Both the position numbers and the translations under genes were made by a program. From NCBI RefSeq assembly GCF_004138135.1, contig NZ_RYFD01000010.1:1-64000 (forward strand): a DNA stretch of 64,000 nucleotides. The letters run 5' to 3'. The notes below the pieces were generated by a model. That model saw only the letters and a list, made by a program, of their open reading frames with translations, was not told the DNA's origin and made no database searches. Position 1 is the stretch's first letter. Each line of letters opens with the position of its first letter. Origin of the DNA: Candidatus Oscillochloris fontis. Its GTDB lineage: Bacteria; Chloroflexota; Chloroflexia; Chloroflexales; Chloroflexaceae. Positions 63,005 to 64,000 of this stretch are shown here, piece after piece.

Positions 63005-64000
63005 ATGATCACCTGCCCAACCTGCGGTGTCCAGAACGATCCGGGCAACCGTTTCTGCGATCAGTGCGGCACACGCCTCGACATCCCACCGGTAACCCCA
63101 GCGATGGTACCATCCGACCAGCCGACCGTTACGGCGACGGTGTGCCCCAAATGTGGTGATCCGATTTTGCCGGGCGAAGCGTTTTGCGACAGTTGCGGGG
63201 CTGATTTGAGTACCGCAGCGCTGCCGGTGGCTACGCCGGTTCCGGCTGATGCCCCCACAATGCTGGCGGCACCACCTGTCAGTGTGCCTACGCCTGCACC
63301 GACGCCCGCACCCAGCACCCAAGAGCCACGCTGCCCCGCCTGCGGGCAACCCAACCTGCCCGGCGAGGCATTCTGCGATCATTGTGGAGCCAGTTTGAAT
63401 GCGCCGGTTCCGGCGGCGGCACCCACAATCCCCGATTCCATGCCGATCATTGCGCCAGATGACGCGACCATCCTGGCCCCTATGCCGGTCACTCCTACAG
63501 CGATGCCAGCGGTAGAGGTGCAGCCAGATGATGCAACCATCGTTGCCTCGGTGGCGGTACCCGAACCAGCCCCGGAGCCGGTGGCGGTACCCGAACCAGC
63601 CCCGGAGCCGGTGGCGGTACCCGAACCAGCCCCGGAGCCGGTGGCGGTACCCGAACCAGCCCCGGAGCCGGTGGCGGTACCCGAACCAACCCCGGAGCCG
63701 GTGGCAGTTGCCAGCGCTGATCCGGCGGCCCAGGCGGCGCAAAAGGCAGAGATCGAGGCCGAGATTGGGCGCCAGCAACAGATCATTGCCCAGTTCGAGC
63801 AGATGCAGGCCATGTTCGGTGCCACCACACCACCCGCCGTGATTACCGGGTTGGATGAGGCGCGGGTTGCGTTGGCCAAGGCGCAGGCGGATCTGGATGC
63901 GCTGGTACCGGCTGCTCCAGCCGTTGATCCAGAAGTATTGAAGCAACTCGCAGCCGAGATTGGGCGCCAGCAGCAGATCATCGCCCAGTTCGAGCAGATG
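63005..64000 (+). CDS. Triple zinc-ribbon coiled-coil protein, 3' end cut by window edge
   Basis: The frame from ATG 63005 is open to base 64000 (332 codons, no stop). Three zinc ribbons: CPTC...CDQC (4-21), CPKC...CDSC (about 43-60) and CPAC...CDHC (about 107-124). A linker with five VAVPEPAPEP repeats (last one PTPEP) covers about residues 183-232. Then a helical part in which EIGRQQQIIAQFEQM occurs twice, about 65 residues apart, the second running off the window. It has GGAG-type sequence before the start and follows the VWA gene by 12 bases. A scaffold for the module is a reasonable guess; no catalytic domain is seen. Confidence 0.8.
   Translation, partial: MITCPTCGVQNDPGNRFCDQCGTRLDIPPVTPAMVPSDQPTVTATVCPKCGDPILPGEAFCDSCGADLSTAALPVATPVPADAPTMLAAPPVSVPTPAPTPAPSTQEPRCPACGQPNLPGEAFCDHCGASLNAPVPAAAPTIPDSMPIIAPDDATILAPMPVTPTAMPAVEVQPDDATIVASVAVPEPAPEPVAVPEPAPEPVAVPEPAPEPVAVPEPAPEPVAVPEPTPEPVAVASADPAAQAAQKAEIEAEIGRQQQIIAQFEQMQAMFGATTPPAVITGLDEARVALAKAQADLDALVPAAPAVDPEVLKQLAAEIGRQQQIIAQFEQM
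63551..63700 (+). repeat. Five tandem 30-bp repeats in the zinc-ribbon gene
   Basis: Unit GTGGCGGTACCCGAACCAGC plus CCCGGAGCCG, five copies, the first four identical and the fifth with one base changed (Ala to Thr). Encodes VAVPEPAPEP. Near-perfect identity suggests recent slippage expansion. Confidence 0.9.

Noticed and set aside
63551-63700. CRISPR array suggested by regular 30-bp repeats.
   Set aside because: The repeats are contiguous with no spacers and encode an in-frame VAVPEPAPEP linker.
62858-63981. Long minus-strand reading frames rich in Gly/Arg or Ala/Gly/Ser.
   Set aside because: They are antisense to the zinc-ribbon gene and VWA gene end, and their repeats are just the complement of the tandem 30-bp units.

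Overview
The window looks like chromosomal DNA from a Chloroflexota bacterium, most likely a filamentous anoxygenic phototroph of the Chloroflexales (Oscillochloridaceae or Chloroflexaceae type). The main reason is a complete seven-gene operon for Alternative Complex III (actABCDEFG) of the layout known from the photosynthetic electron chain of Chloroflexus. The high GC content, the zinc-ribbon signalling proteins and the many extragenic hairpin repeats fit as well. No photosynthesis gene lies in the window, so the placement is an inference.

Layout. 1-4015: the end of an IPT/TIG protein, then a cassette of a VTC-type domain protein, a DUF4956 membrane protein and a Cthe_2159-like beta-helix lipoprotein. 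4025-5480: arsenite methyltransferase plus an ArsN2-like acetyltransferase, behind a promoter with two matching inverted-repeat operators. 5680-13320: galT, a GlsB-like membrane protein, a PIG-L deacetylase, an FAH-family enzyme, a radical-SAM-like protein that has lost its cluster cysteines, and a two-component pair. 13580-18749: a PLP decarboxylase with a structured leader and terminator, two polysaccharide genes and a VapBC-like toxin-antitoxin pair. 18757-28291: a duplicated-domain membrane protein, xseAB, accB, an NAD-dependent epimerase, an ABC-type substrate-binding lipoprotein, a Crp/Fnr regulator and a VanW protein.

28460-37355: a double flavodoxin-fold reductase, an alkyltransferase-like DNA repair protein, a degenerate HprK-like protein, a DUF512 radical SAM protein, a GAF-GAF-HD-GYP protein, recJ and an MBL-fold hydrolase. 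37577-45818: the ACIII operon on the minus strand, behind a perfect-consensus promoter (TTGACA-17-TATAAT) with an inverted repeat just upstream. A type II NADH dehydrogenase is divergent from it. 47521-54290: EI24 protein, hemW, an ORF-less IS200/IS605-like remnant carrying a HEARO/omega-RNA-like structured sequence, lipB-lipA, an HD protein, an AI-2E family permease and an XRE-cupin regulator.

54560-64000: the most distinctive region. It is a phosphoprotein signalling module: an FHA-FHA-ABC transporter, a PP2C phosphatase, a PP2C fused to a pseudokinase-like region, a Ser/Thr kinase, a VWA protein and a triple zinc-ribbon protein cut by the right edge. Five of the six carry zinc ribbons. The set recalls the vWA-PP2C-kinase triads known around tellurite-resistance-type (TerY-P) loci, here joined to an export ATPase.

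The intergenic spaces carry several repeat families: nested hairpins whose arms covary between copies, a 123-bp MITE-like pair, and 74-bp or longer elements bounded by GTAGGGGCGAAGC inverted repeats. No tRNA, rRNA or CRISPR array was recognised.
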